This document shows positions 43,378 to 51,759 of a stretch of 52,301 nucleotides of DNA, one piece after another. The position numbers were made by a program, and so were the translations under genes. Origin of the DNA: JAWXCH01 sp034440595 (GTDB lineage: Bacteria > Planctomycetota > Planctomycetia > Pirellulales > JALHPA01); the NCBI GenBank assembly GCA_034440595.1, contig JAWXCH010000361.1, positions 1 through 52,301 of the forward strand, read 5' to 3'. The notes beneath the pieces were generated by a model. That model was given only the letters and a program-made list of their open reading frames with translations, made no database searches and was not told the origin of the DNA. Numbering within the stretch: position 1 is the stretch's first letter; each line of letters begins with the position of its first letter.

Positions 43378-44130
43378 GTGCCAGAATTATCCGCCACTGC
43401 CGAAAGCTCTCTCCACCTGCCGAAGGAAAAATTGCCGCGGCATATTGCCGTGATTATGGATGGCAACGGCCGCTGGGCACAGCGCCAAGGCCTGCCACGG
43501 ATCGAAGGGCACCGCCGTGGTGTCTCCAGTGTGCGCCGCACCACCGAAGAGTGTGCCCGACTCGGTATCGAGCAGCTCACTCTCTATTGCCTCTCCAGCG
43601 AGAACTGGAAGCGCCCCCAGCACGAACTGGACTTTCTGATGCACTTGCTGGAACAGTACATGATCGAAGAGCGCACCACGATTATGAACCAGGGAATCCA
43701 GGTCCATGTGATCGGTCGGCGCGAAGGGATCCCAGCGGCGACACTGGCCGAAATGGATAAGACCATCGCCATGACCGCCGGAAATACTGGCATGCGGCTC
43801 TGCCTGGCGATTAACTATGGCGGTCGCGCGGAACTTTTGGACGCAGTGCGGCAGATCGCCACTGAGGCTCAGCGCGGGGAGTTGGACCCGGCGTCGCTAA
43901 CTGAGTCGACCATTGACCAGCATCTGTACACCGCCGGCATGTCGGACCCAGACCTGCTGATTCGCACCGCCGGTGAGCGACGGATCAGCAATTTTCTGCT
44001 CTGGCAAATCAGTTATGCGGAGATTTGGATCACTGATCGCTGCTGGCCGGAGTTTGACGAGGCGTGTCTGCACGAGGCACTCATAGATTTTGGCAGCCGC
44101 GATCGACGATTCGGCGGATTGAATAGCTAA
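43378..44130 (+). CDS. uppS: Isoprenyl transferase (undecaprenyl diphosphate synthase)
   Basis: cis-Prenyltransferase making the C55 carrier lipid for wall and surface polysaccharide. HIAVIMDGNGRWAQRQGLPRIEGHRRG carries the catalytic Asp28. SSENWKRP, and RTAGERRISNFLLWQISYAEIWI with the C-terminal Arg-rich and Ser-bearing substrate motif are present. 250 residues. GTG start; no clear ribosome site upstream, where the hairpin pair ends. It pairs with cdsA 22 bases downstream, the usual bacterial order. Confidence 0.93.
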   Translation: MPELSATAESSLHLPKEKLPRHIAVIMDGNGRWAQRQGLPRIEGHRRGVSSVRRTTEECARLGIEQLTLYCLSSENWKRPQHELDFLMHLLEQYMIEERTTIMNQGIQVHVIGRREGIPAATLAEMDKTIAMTAGNTGMRLCLAINYGGRAELLDAVRQIATEAQRGELDPASLTESTIDQHLYTAGMSDPDLLIRTAGERRISNFLLWQISYAEIWITDRCWPEFDEACLHEALIDFGSRDRRFGGLNS

Positions 44131-44152
44131 CTCTTAAAGGGCAATCGAAACC

Positions 44153-45067
44153 ATGCTACGCTGGCGATTGCTTCTTGGTGCGATTTTCATAGCGGCCTTG
44201 GCGGCGCTATGCTATTTCGATGCCACTACACAGCGCGGCGATACAGCACCGGGGATCTATCTCTTTCCGCTGGCCCTGCTGCTCAGCTTGCTAGCCAGCG
44301 GTGAGATGCTGCGATTCTTGCGCGCGGTCAAGATGGCACCCAGCGCTGCGCTAGTCTACCTGGGCAACCTGGCAATTGTCGCCAGTAATGGAATTCCCCT
44401 TTATGGATCATCGCTCGGTATCGAATTAGCCGACCCGGCTGCACTCGGAAGACTCGGTTGGCCGTTGATAACACTCACGCTGTCAGTGCTGGTGCTATTT
44501 GCCATCGAAATGATTCGCTACCAAAAGCCGGGCCAGAGTACGCTCAACTTGGCGGGTGGTGCGATTTCACTATTGTATGTCGGTGTGCTGCTCAGCTTTG
44601 TTGTGCAATTGCGCGCGATCGATCTGGCTGGTTACGACGGTGCACGTTCGATCATTCCGCTGGTCTCGCTGATTGCGATTGTAAAGATCGGGGATATCGG
44701 TGCTTACACGCTCGGCCGACTCTTTGGCCGACATAAAATGACGCCGACGCTCAGCCCGGGCAAGACCTGGGAAGGGGCTGGTGGAGCGCTACTATTTGCG
44801 TCGATCACTGCGCTAGTAATCGGGTACTTCTGGAGCGGTACTGCAGACAACGCCGCATCGATCGGCCGCTGGATCATTTACGGGCTGCTCATCGGTGCGA
44901 CGGGAATCGTCGGCGACCTGGCCGAGTCACTTCTTAAACGTGACACCGGGTTCAAAGACTCCAGCAGTTGGATGCCCGGCTTTGGAGGGATCTTGGACCT
45001 ACTAGACTCAATCCTGTTCACCGCCCCGGTGGCGTATTTGTGTTGGGTGATGGGATTGGTGGGATGA
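44153..45067 (+). CDS. cdsA: Phosphatidate cytidylyltransferase
   Basis: Makes CDP-diacylglycerol, the branch point of phospholipid synthesis. 304 residues, about eight membrane helices. The C-terminal signature reads SLLKRDTGFKDSSSWMPGFGGILDLLDS. It keeps the family's KR..KD..PG.GG.LD..DS frame, but the usual PGHGGxLDRxDS has Phe for His and Leu for Arg. KTWEGAGGAL and the preceding GRLFGRHKMTPTLSPGKTWEG are conserved. The start ATG follows AAAGGG. uppS-cdsA is the standard pair. Confidence 0.9.
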   Translation: MLRWRLLLGAIFIAALAALCYFDATTQRGDTAPGIYLFPLALLLSLLASGEMLRFLRAVKMAPSAALVYLGNLAIVASNGIPLYGSSLGIELADPAALGRLGWPLITLTLSVLVLFAIEMIRYQKPGQSTLNLAGGAISLLYVGVLLSFVVQLRAIDLAGYDGARSIIPLVSLIAIVKIGDIGAYTLGRLFGRHKMTPTLSPGKTWEGAGGALLFASITALVIGYFWSGTADNAASIGRWIIYGLLIGATGIVGDLAESLLKRDTGFKDSSSWMPGFGGILDLLDSILFTAPVAYLCWVMGLVG

Positions 45068-45419
45068 AAAGGATTGCGAATCATCACTGAACGTCCCTTT
45101 CAGGGCCGAGGAGTCGATTGCCTTGTAACCCGGGGTTCCGCCGCTGCGCGGCTCCACCCACGGGCTGACAGAGACGACCCTTCGAGTCTGACACTTGGCA
45201 CCCACGGCTTTTCCGAATGCACGGCCTCTAATGACAACCGCATAGGCTTCAACCTTCAGCTTGGTTCGAGCAAATCGCCACAAGCACAATCACAACAACA
45301 CCTTACAACCTATGCCATTTGGCACAGTGCACGTTTGCTCACGAATCGGGTATAGTTGAGTATTCGACTTACCCTTTCCGGTCGGCGATCGCCTGGTTTT
45401 CAGGCGGTGCCATAGGTGA
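45068..45419. other. 352 bp gene-free stretch with one composite repeat
   Basis: Left part is the GACGACCCTTC composite repeat (45127-45189). The right part is AT-rich with no gene; it presumably holds the phoH promoter, but no -35/-10 pair is convincing. A TATAGTTGAG sequence lies near 45351. Confidence 0.45.
45127..45189 (+). repeat. Composite repeat ending in GACGACCCTTCGAGTCT, copy 2
   Basis: AACCCGGGGTTCCG, CCGC TGC GCGG, CTCCACCCACGGGC, TGACAGAGACGA, then GACCC TTC GAGTC with one stem mismatch. Matches 22204-22267 in order and in the joiner sequence. Confidence 0.65.
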
Positions 45420-46382
45420 ATGAACGAAAAAAACATCTCGGTCCTCGACTCGAAAACGCTTCTGGCGCTGTTCGGCCCGCGCGACCAATATCTCCGCAAG
45501 ATTCGTGCGGCGCTAGGGGTTGTGATTTCGGCCCGCGATGATCGCATTCAGATCGAAGGCGAGCCAGCCGCCGTGGCCCAGGCTACCAGCGTAATCGAAC
45601 AGCTTACGGCGATTGCTCATCGGCATGGCGAGATTAGCCCGCACGATGTGGCCAAGGTACTATCTGGTGTGACCGGTCAGCCACTTGCCGATCAGCATGC
45701 ACCGATCGATGGATTGTCCGCCGGTCGCATGGTCAAGCCGCGTACCGCCGGTCAGGCTGAATACGTGCAAGCCATCACCGACAACGATCTGGTGTTTTGT
45801 ATTGGCCCGGCGGGAACCGGCAAGACGTATCTGGCGGTCGCGCTGGCAGTGGCAGCATTGCGACAGGAGCGCATTCGCAAGATCGTGCTAGTTCGCCCTG
45901 CCGTTGAAGCGGGCGAAAGCCTCGGCTTTTTGCCAGGTGATTTGCAGGCCAAGATCAATCCTTATCTGCGCCCGTTGCTGGACGCTTTGCGCGAGATGAT
46001 GGATTATGAACTGGTCAAGCGGCTCAAGGATCAAGACGTTATCGAGATGATTCCGCTGGCCTACATGCGTGGACGGACTTTGAACGATGCTTTCATCATT
46101 TTGGACGAAGCACAGAACACCACCGTCGCACAGATGAAGATGTTCCTGACACGTATGGGACAAAACAGCAAGATTGTCGTCTCGGGCGATACTACGCAAG
46201 TCGACCTGCCAGCACATACCAAGAGCGGCCTGATCGACGGACTGGGTCGTTTGCGCGGCATACCCGGCTATTGTGAAGTGAAGCTCGGCAAGGCGGATAT
46301 TGTCCGACACCCGTTGGTACAAAAAATTGTGGAAGCTTATGAAGAGGATGACGACGCATCGAGTCGGCGGCGGAGGTCGTAA
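45420..46382 (+). CDS. phoH: PhoH-family ATPase (PhoL/YbeZ type)
   Basis: 320 residues. A KH-like N-terminal region (ALFGPRDQYLRKIRAALGVVISARDDRIQIEG) precedes the RecA-like ATPase. Walker A is GPAGTGKT (129-136), and FIILDEAQNTT holds Walker B. VVSGDTTQVDLP and the C-terminal KADIVRHPLVQKIVEAYE complete the pattern. In many bacteria it neighbours ybeY, as it does here, and is linked to ribosome/RNA quality control (known by co-occurrence). It heads the run to the 7TM-HD gene, ybeY and the corC-like gene. Confidence 0.93.
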   Translation: MNEKNISVLDSKTLLALFGPRDQYLRKIRAALGVVISARDDRIQIEGEPAAVAQATSVIEQLTAIAHRHGEISPHDVAKVLSGVTGQPLADQHAPIDGLSAGRMVKPRTAGQAEYVQAITDNDLVFCIGPAGTGKTYLAVALAVAALRQERIRKIVLVRPAVEAGESLGFLPGDLQAKINPYLRPLLDALREMMDYELVKRLKDQDVIEMIPLAYMRGRTLNDAFIILDEAQNTTVAQMKMFLTRMGQNSKIVVSGDTTQVDLPAHTKSGLIDGLGRLRGIPGYCEVKLGKADIVRHPLVQKIVEAYEEDDDASSRRRRS

Positions 46383-46459
46383 AACGGTCATCATCGCAAA
46401 CCGAATATGCAGTTTTCAAGAATCTGTTTAAACACCCTTTAGCCCCCTGATTTCTGCCG

Positions 46460-48757
46460 ATGTCCACCAGTGGACAACGTCGAACACGCATTGAACGTGT
46501 AGCTGCCTTGGAGCTCCCTCCGAATCTGTGGGAGCGTCTGGTGGAGCGCGTCCAACATGCCGATGTCTGGGTTCGCCTAAGCATTTGTGCGGTGGCCGCA
46601 TTCTTGATGTTAATCATCATCGGCGGCTGGGATCCTCCGTTTATCTATCGAGCTGGGTACTCTCCATCGCGCGATATTGTCTGCCGCACGACGTTTTCGG
46701 TGCCAAACGACGAGCAGACAAAAGCTGCCCGCGAACGAGCGCAGAATCAGGTGCGGTATGTCTATATCCACGACGCGAAGCAGTTAGAGCAATTGCGAGA
46801 CAAGTTGTTTACGACTATGTCTCAGATTAGCGCAGCGGCAACGATGGCGGATCTGCCACCGGACATGATGCCGTCGTTCACTTCGCCCCCCATGACTAAT
46901 GTTGAGGCCCCGACGAAGGAGCAGCTTGAGGAAGACTTTAAAAAGCTTCGCGAGTTGGTCGACACCAAGGAAAAGATGGCCAACTTTGAAAAGAAGCTGA
47001 CCAGTGCTTTTACGGACATTGTAAAAAACGGCATCGGCACGCCGCAAAAACTAAAGGCCGAACCGATCGGCGGCCGCGACGAAATCCAAGGCGATCAGAC
47101 AAAGATCGAAACGCATCCGCCTGGCGACTCGAAATTTCCACTGGTCGTGAATATCCCTGAAATTCTGCCGGATGCAGCAGCCTCGCATCTGTTGGGCCAA
47201 CTCAAGACCGAATTTGGTGCCGATCAAGGACAACTCCTTTACTACTGGATCAAGCCAAAATTGCCGGCGTCCACCATCACTCTGGACGAACCGGCAACAT
47301 TGGAAGCGCGCGAAAACGCTGCCGCCAAGGTCGAACCGATTTTGACTCTCTACAAGGCTGGTGAGGCGGACCTGGCACCGGGCAATGTGCCTTTGGATCA
47401 GGAAAAAATCAAACTGCTGCGCACCGAATACGAAGCCGAAAAAGCGGAACGTAATTGGAAAACACGTCTGTTCCGTTCGTTATCTGTGCTCGGAATGTTT
47501 GTCGCGCTATATACCCTCAGCGGATTCTACATTTTCTTCCGCGACCGTCGCCTGCTGCTGAATCTCCGCAAATTCAGTAGCCTGATTCTACTGTTCGCTG
47601 GAGCCATTGCCCTCTCGCGACTGGCCAGTGGAGACAGCCTGCGCGCCGCCGAGTTGATTCCGGTGCTGCTGTTCGGCATGACCGTCGGCATCGCCTACCA
47701 TCAAGAACTGGCACTGCTGCTCACCGCTGCACTCAGTCTGGTCATAGTTGTTGCCCTTGGACAGAATCTGACCGACTACGTCATCTTGCTCAGCGCCGCC
47801 GCCACTTCAATCTTGCTGCTGGGGCGAATTCGCACGCGAACGCGCCTGCTTTACGTCGGTCTGGTCGCCGGGGCTGTCACCGCACTGACCGCGATCGGCA
47901 TGGGAGTCGTCAGCAATCAACCGTTCGATCAGTACCTGGTGCATGTCGCTTTGGTCGACGCGGGCTGGGTCATCATCGCCGGCATCCTGATGACCGGGCT
48001 TTTGCCGTATGTCGAACGCCTGTTCGATGTCATGACCGACCTGCGACTGCTGGAGATTGGCGATCCGTCGCATCCATTGTTGCAAGAGTTGGTTCGCCGA
48101 GCGCCCGGCACGTACAACCACTCGATCAATGTCGCTTCACTGGCCGAAGCGGCTGCTGAGTCGATCGGTGCCCGTGGGTTGCTGGTGCGAGTCGGAGCCT
48201 ATTTTCACGACATCGGCAAGATGCTCAAGCCGGGCTACTTTGTCGAAAATCAGGGTGGTGAAGGGAACCGGCACGATACGCTGATGCCGGCCATGAGCAC
48301 GCTAATTATCATTGCTCACATTAAGGATGGGGCTGACCTTGGCCGCCAGCATAAACTGCCGCAGCCGCTGATCGACTTTATTCAGCAGCACCACGGGACC
48401 ACGCTGGTTGAGTACTTCTTCCGCCGCGCCAATCAACAAAGCGAAGCGGATCCGAACGGCAGCGAAGTCGACGAAAGCTTGTTCCGCTATCCCGGCCCAA
48501 AACCACAGACCAAGGAAGCCGCAGTCCTGATGGTGGCCGACGCAGCCGAAAGCGCTAGTCGATCGCTGGTCGATCCAACTCCATCCCGGTTGGAAAGCCT
48601 GGTCCACGAACTGGCCATGAAACGCCTGATTGACGGGCAATTCGACGACTGCGGTCTGACCTTGCAAGAATTGAACGCAATCGAAGACAGCCTGGTCAAA
48701 TCGTTGATCGCCGTCTATCACGGCCGAGTGAAGTATCCTGACCAACGGACCGCCTAA
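46460..48757 (+). CDS. 7TM-HD phosphohydrolase (PgpH-like c-di-AMP phosphodiesterase)
   Basis: 765 residues. One N-terminal helix (about 33-55), then a large extracytoplasmic 7TMR-HDED domain (about 60-330), seven helices (about 340-540) and a cytoplasmic HD domain. Catalytic residues of the HDIG type: YNHSINVASLAEAAAESIG (His), VGAYFHDIGKMLKPGYFVEN (HD), and HIKDGADLGRQHKLPQPLIDFIQQHHGTT (later His). Homologues in Gram-positives cleave c-di-AMP (known); whether this bacterium uses c-di-AMP is not shown here. Lies between phoH and ybeY, a conserved order. Confidence 0.92.
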   Translation: MSTSGQRRTRIERVAALELPPNLWERLVERVQHADVWVRLSICAVAAFLMLIIIGGWDPPFIYRAGYSPSRDIVCRTTFSVPNDEQTKAARERAQNQVRYVYIHDAKQLEQLRDKLFTTMSQISAAATMADLPPDMMPSFTSPPMTNVEAPTKEQLEEDFKKLRELVDTKEKMANFEKKLTSAFTDIVKNGIGTPQKLKAEPIGGRDEIQGDQTKIETHPPGDSKFPLVVNIPEILPDAAASHLLGQLKTEFGADQGQLLYYWIKPKLPASTITLDEPATLEARENAAAKVEPILTLYKAGEADLAPGNVPLDQEKIKLLRTEYEAEKAERNWKTRLFRSLSVLGMFVALYTLSGFYIFFRDRRLLLNLRKFSSLILLFAGAIALSRLASGDSLRAAELIPVLLFGMTVGIAYHQELALLLTAALSLVIVVALGQNLTDYVILLSAAATSILLLGRIRTRTRLLYVGLVAGAVTALTAIGMGVVSNQPFDQYLVHVALVDAGWVIIAGILMTGLLPYVERLFDVMTDLRLLEIGDPSHPLLQELVRRAPGTYNHSINVASLAEAAAESIGARGLLVRVGAYFHDIGKMLKPGYFVENQGGEGNRHDTLMPAMSTLIIIAHIKDGADLGRQHKLPQPLIDFIQQHHGTTLVEYFFRRANQQSEADPNGSEVDESLFRYPGPKPQTKEAAVLMVADAAESASRSLVDPTPSRLESLVHELAMKRLIDGQFDDCGLTLQELNAIEDSLVKSLIAVYHGRVKYPDQRTA

Positions 48758-48780
48758 TGCTTTGTGACATTTTGCTTTAC

Positions 48781-48857
48781 CGTGTGCAACTGGCTCCGCC
48801 AGTGCTATGAAGATGTCTTACTTTCAAGCGATTCACACTGGCACAGCCAGTGGCACA
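48781..48857. repeat. REPIN-like doublet, CACTGGC hairpins (77 bp)
   Basis: Left ACTGGC TCC GCCAGT (48789-48803) after CGTGTGC, and right CACTGGC ACA GCCAGTG (48836-48852) before GCACAC. The left flank TTTGCTTTACCGTGTGC parallels TTGCTTTTCGTGTGCC at 4460-4473. It sits between two genes of one conserved run, just before ybeY. Confidence 0.65.
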
Positions 48858-48880
48858 CAAACCCTCAAATTAGAGCAACC

Positions 48881-49393
48881 ATGTTTCGGATCGAATTGAC
48901 TAACGAGCAATCGCTTTTGACCGTCGACGAAGCGCAGTTGCGCGCCGCAGTCGAGGCGATTCTCGCTGGCGAAGGGATCCCTGCTGCGACGATTTCTATT
49001 GCCGTGGTCGATGACGCCACAATTCACCGCATCAATCGAGAATTCCTGCAGCACGACTATCCGACCGATGTGATCAGCTTTGTGCTTGACCATACGCCGG
49101 ATCTGCTCGAAGGCGAAATTGTCGTCAGTGCCCAGACTGCGATCCAACAGGCCGAACAATACGGCTGGCCTGCCAGCAATGAATTGCTGCTATACGTTAT
49201 TCACGGAGCGCTTCATTTGGTCGGATACGATGATCTTTCGCCACTTGATCTCCGCGAGATGCGCAGTCGGGAGCAGCACTACCTGGCGCTGTGGGGTTTA
49301 GAGGCCAAATATGCCGATGAAACATTCCCAGCCAGCGCCGACAATTCAGCGACGCTGCCCGAGCCGATACTGCAGGGAGGCCGGCGATCGTGA
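48881..49393 (+). CDS. ybeY: Endoribonuclease YbeY
   Basis: RNA-processing enzyme for rRNA maturation and ribosome quality control. 170 residues from the ATG at 48881; the frame is open to 48764 through the REPIN-like doublet, so the shorter start is preferred. Family blocks: VDDATIHRINREFLQHDYPTDVISF and IHGALHLVGYDDLSPLDLREM. The metal motif is HxxxHxxxxxH; here His108 and His112 are present but the third ligand is Asp118 (GYDD instead of GYDH). Overlaps the next gene by four bases (GTGA), so translational coupling is likely. Confidence 0.9.
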   Translation: MFRIELTNEQSLLTVDEAQLRAAVEAILAGEGIPAATISIAVVDDATIHRINREFLQHDYPTDVISFVLDHTPDLLEGEIVVSAQTAIQQAEQYGWPASNELLLYVIHGALHLVGYDDLSPLDLREMRSREQHYLALWGLEAKYADETFPASADNSATLPEPILQGGRRS

Positions 49394-50718
49394 GTATTCT
49401 GCTAGTGGGCCTACTAACTGTATTGGCCGTGGTGCTGGCGGCATTTGCGTCGGCAGCGGTCAAATCGCTGCAAGAGTACTCGCACAACAAGCTCGAGGAA
49501 ATCTGCCGCCAGCGCAATCAGGCCGCGCTTTTCGACCAGATCCTGCGCCGACACGATGCGGTGAAACTCTCGGCCGAAAGCATACGGGTTCTCTTCACCG
49601 CCTCGTCGGTGGCGTTGCTTATGAATTGGCTTGAGGCCGCCTGGAGCTGGGACCAACTCCCTTTCCCTCAAGGCCTGCTGCTCGACATGCTCTGGCTGGC
49701 CGGTTTCATCCTGCTGCTGTGGCTGGCCTTGATTTGGGTTCCCAACGCCGTAGTCAAGGTCTATGCCGAACGTGTTCTGCTTTGGTCCTGGCCAACGCTA
49801 AATATCCTTTCGCGTCTGACCATCCCTAGCGCCTGGGGAGCAAAGACCACCGAGCGGATGCTCCGCTGGTTCTTTGGATGGACCGAGAATGGCAACAGCG
49901 CCGAGGAAGTGCTGGAAGACGAGCTACTGTCGATCGTCAGCGAAGGGCACCGCGATGGACTGATTGAAGAGGATGCTCGCGAAATGATCGAAAGCGTCAT
50001 GGAGTTATCCGAAGTACCGGTGGCTCAGATCATGACCCCACGAATTTACATGGTCTCCATGTCCGTCGATCTGCCGTGGGAAGAGGCGGTCCAATTCGCC
50101 GTCGAAGTCGGGCACTCGCGCATTCCCGTGTACGGCAAATCGCGCGACGACATCGTGGGCATTCTGCATGCCAAGGATCTGCTGGCTGAACTAGCCCGAA
50201 AAGATAGCCTGCCGCGCTCGATCAGCGAGATCTTGCGCAAGGCGTTCTTTGTTCCCGAATCCAAAAAAGTTAGCGAATTGCTCCCTGAGTTCCAACTCAG
50301 CCGCAACCATATGGCGATTGTGCTGGACGAATTTGGCGGTGTGTCGGGGGTGGTCACCATCGAAGACGCCATTGAGGAAATCGTTGGCGAAATCGCCGAC
50401 GAATACGACGAGGCCCTGGTCGACGGTATCAAATGCTACAGTGATACCTCTTGCGAAGCGCTGGCGCGAGTGCGGATTGAAGAAATCAATCAGCGTCTGG
50501 GGCTGTCACTGCCGGATGACAATGAGTTCGACACCATTGGCGGTTTTGTGTTCCACAGTCTGGGTCGCATTCCCAAAGTGGGCGAAGAGCTGGTGCGCGA
50601 CGACGTTCGCATTCGCGTATTGGATGCCTCGCGTAGCCGAATTGACCGCGTCGCTATCGAGGTCCTGCGACCAAGCAACCAGCCCAGCGGCTCGGTAGAG
50701 GTCGGCAATAGCGAGTGA
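49390..50718 (+). CDS. CNNM/CorC-type transporter-associated protein (hemolysin C-like, CBS domains)
   Basis: 442 residues. A DUF21/CNNM-type membrane part (about 1-145: VGLLTVLAVVLAAFASAAVK, LLDMLWLAGFILLLWLALIWV) is followed by a linker and two CBS domains (IMTPRIYMVSMSVDLPWEEAVQFAV, SRIPVYGKSRDDIVGILHAKDLL; then MAIVLDEFGGVSGVVTIEDAIEEIVGEIADEYD). A CorC/HlyC C-terminal transporter-associated domain ends it. Relatives move or sense Mg2+ (known, not certain here). GTG start overlaps the ybeY stop. Only the membrane part lacks strong sequence resemblance. Confidence 0.9.
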   Translation: MSILLVGLLTVLAVVLAAFASAAVKSLQEYSHNKLEEICRQRNQAALFDQILRRHDAVKLSAESIRVLFTASSVALLMNWLEAAWSWDQLPFPQGLLLDMLWLAGFILLLWLALIWVPNAVVKVYAERVLLWSWPTLNILSRLTIPSAWGAKTTERMLRWFFGWTENGNSAEEVLEDELLSIVSEGHRDGLIEEDAREMIESVMELSEVPVAQIMTPRIYMVSMSVDLPWEEAVQFAVEVGHSRIPVYGKSRDDIVGILHAKDLLAELARKDSLPRSISEILRKAFFVPESKKVSELLPEFQLSRNHMAIVLDEFGGVSGVVTIEDAIEEIVGEIADEYDEALVDGIKCYSDTSCEALARVRIEEINQRLGLSLPDDNEFDTIGGFVFHSLGRIPKVGEELVRDDVRIRVLDASRSRIDRVAIEVLRPSNQPSGSVEVGNSE

Positions 50719-50823
50719 TTGCAAACGCTGGTGCCAGCTAAACGGTGCTCTAGGTCGAACTGAGCCTGTGTTTATTGAGAAGGCGGTCCGCGTTCCTTGC
50801 TCTCGCCGGATTCCTCTCCTTCC

Positions 50824-51117
50824 TTAAGTAGGGTCGGCGGACGTGAGTATCCCGATTTTCCGAAGCCAATCTTCTCGTGATTTGGGGCAACGGGCTAAAT
50901 CCAGAATAAAAGCCGCGTTGACTCTCAGGTCATTCTTAATATGTGGAACCAGGATATCCTTCTTGGAAGAACGACGTAGACCGGTAATGGCGACGATCTC
51001 ATCGTTATGATAGATAGCAAACATTGGGTGGACATCGTTTTTCTCGGTTACATCAACGGCGCACAGCTTCTTCAAAGCTTTTGTCGCGACCTCTTGTGTT
51101 AAGGGATTGCCACCCAT
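50824..51117 (-). CDS. Small conserved protein, unknown function
   Basis: 97 residues, no recognised domain. Features: basic N-terminus (VATKALKKLCAV), FAIYHNDEIVAITGLRRSSKKDI, VPHIKNDLRVNAAFILDLARCPKSREDW, then LRKIGILTS. Similar proteins seem to occur elsewhere in planctomycetes (recollection). ATG at 51117, one base after the TAG of the upstream gene (TAGGATG), so the two are translationally coupled. A TTG start 15 bases earlier is possible. A two-gene module of unknown function, perhaps regulatory or toxin-antitoxin-like, but without motif support. Confidence 0.6.
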   Translation of the reverse strand: MGGNPLTQEVATKALKKLCAVDVTEKNDVHPMFAIYHNDEIVAITGLRRSSKKDILVPHIKNDLRVNAAFILDLARCPKSREDWLRKIGILTSADPT

Positions 51118-51118
51118 C

Positions 51119-51466
51119 CTAGATTTTCGCAATATGCTTTCGGAGAGTTGCTAATTGCTGCCGCGGGCGAGTTCCCAGTTCTTGCTCCCGGTTCACAAAC
51201 AGACGGTAGCTAGACGCCAGCATCTCCTTCAACATTTCGACTGCTTCAATTTGGCTATCACCGCTCGCATTGATATTCGCGTCGAAGAATGTTGCCACAA
51301 ACGCGCCTTCATCTTCCTGAACGACCGCCAGGATCTCCTTAATAACAACCAGTTGGTCGTCATTGAGACTCTGAATGGGAATGGTGATTGGCCCATTCGC
51401 GATTTGATGTTGAATCGCCACAATCGTGGATTCAAGTGCAGCGATTTTTTCGTTCGTTGTTTCCAT
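51119..51466 (-). CDS. Small helical protein, unknown function
   Basis: 115 residues from the ATG at 51466, preceded by GGAAGA. Highly helical, charged: NEKIAALESTIVAIQHQIAN, IQSLNDDQLVVIKEILAVVQEDEG, VEMLKEMLASSYRLFVNREQELG, ending RKHIAKI. No membrane segment and no recognised domain. First gene of a two-gene unit with the protein at 50824. The long frame starts at 51493, but the inner ATG has the better ribosome site. Confidence 0.6.
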   Translation of the reverse strand: METTNEKIAALESTIVAIQHQIANGPITIPIQSLNDDQLVVIKEILAVVQEDEGAFVATFFDANINASGDSQIEAVEMLKEMLASSYRLFVNREQELGTRPRQQLATLRKHIAKI

Positions 51467-51759
51467 GGTCTTCCAAGTACAAAAAGTCCGCACATTTGAC
51501 GTTCCGCCAAAACAGCGTTTGCCCTAATTTCAGGATAGGTTAGCGATGGCCTAGAATCAATTGCAATGCGTGTGTTGACTGATTTCTGGAGCGAATTTCT
51601 GTCCGGCCTGACTGTGGACCATTTTGGACTAGAGATGCAAGAACCAGCATGCCGCTAGCACTTGCTTCGCTATAATACGGCAGCGAAAATACTTCCGCCA
51701 ATAAGCTGGCCTAGCCCCGGCCGCAGTCGGATCGTTTTACTTTGTTCCGCTTTGCCAGT
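51467..51759. promoter_or_regulatory. Divergent intergenic region upstream of recO
   Basis: 293 bases, no gene. A TATAAT at 51671-51676 lies on the recO strand 84 bases before its ATG and is a candidate -10; no TTGACA stands at the right distance, so the promoter call is weak. No repeat element was found here, unlike most gaps in the window. Confidence 0.35.

Noticed and set aside
48764..48880. N-terminal extension of YbeY
   Set aside because: Would translate a REPIN-like doublet; YbeY homology starts at the ATG at 48881.
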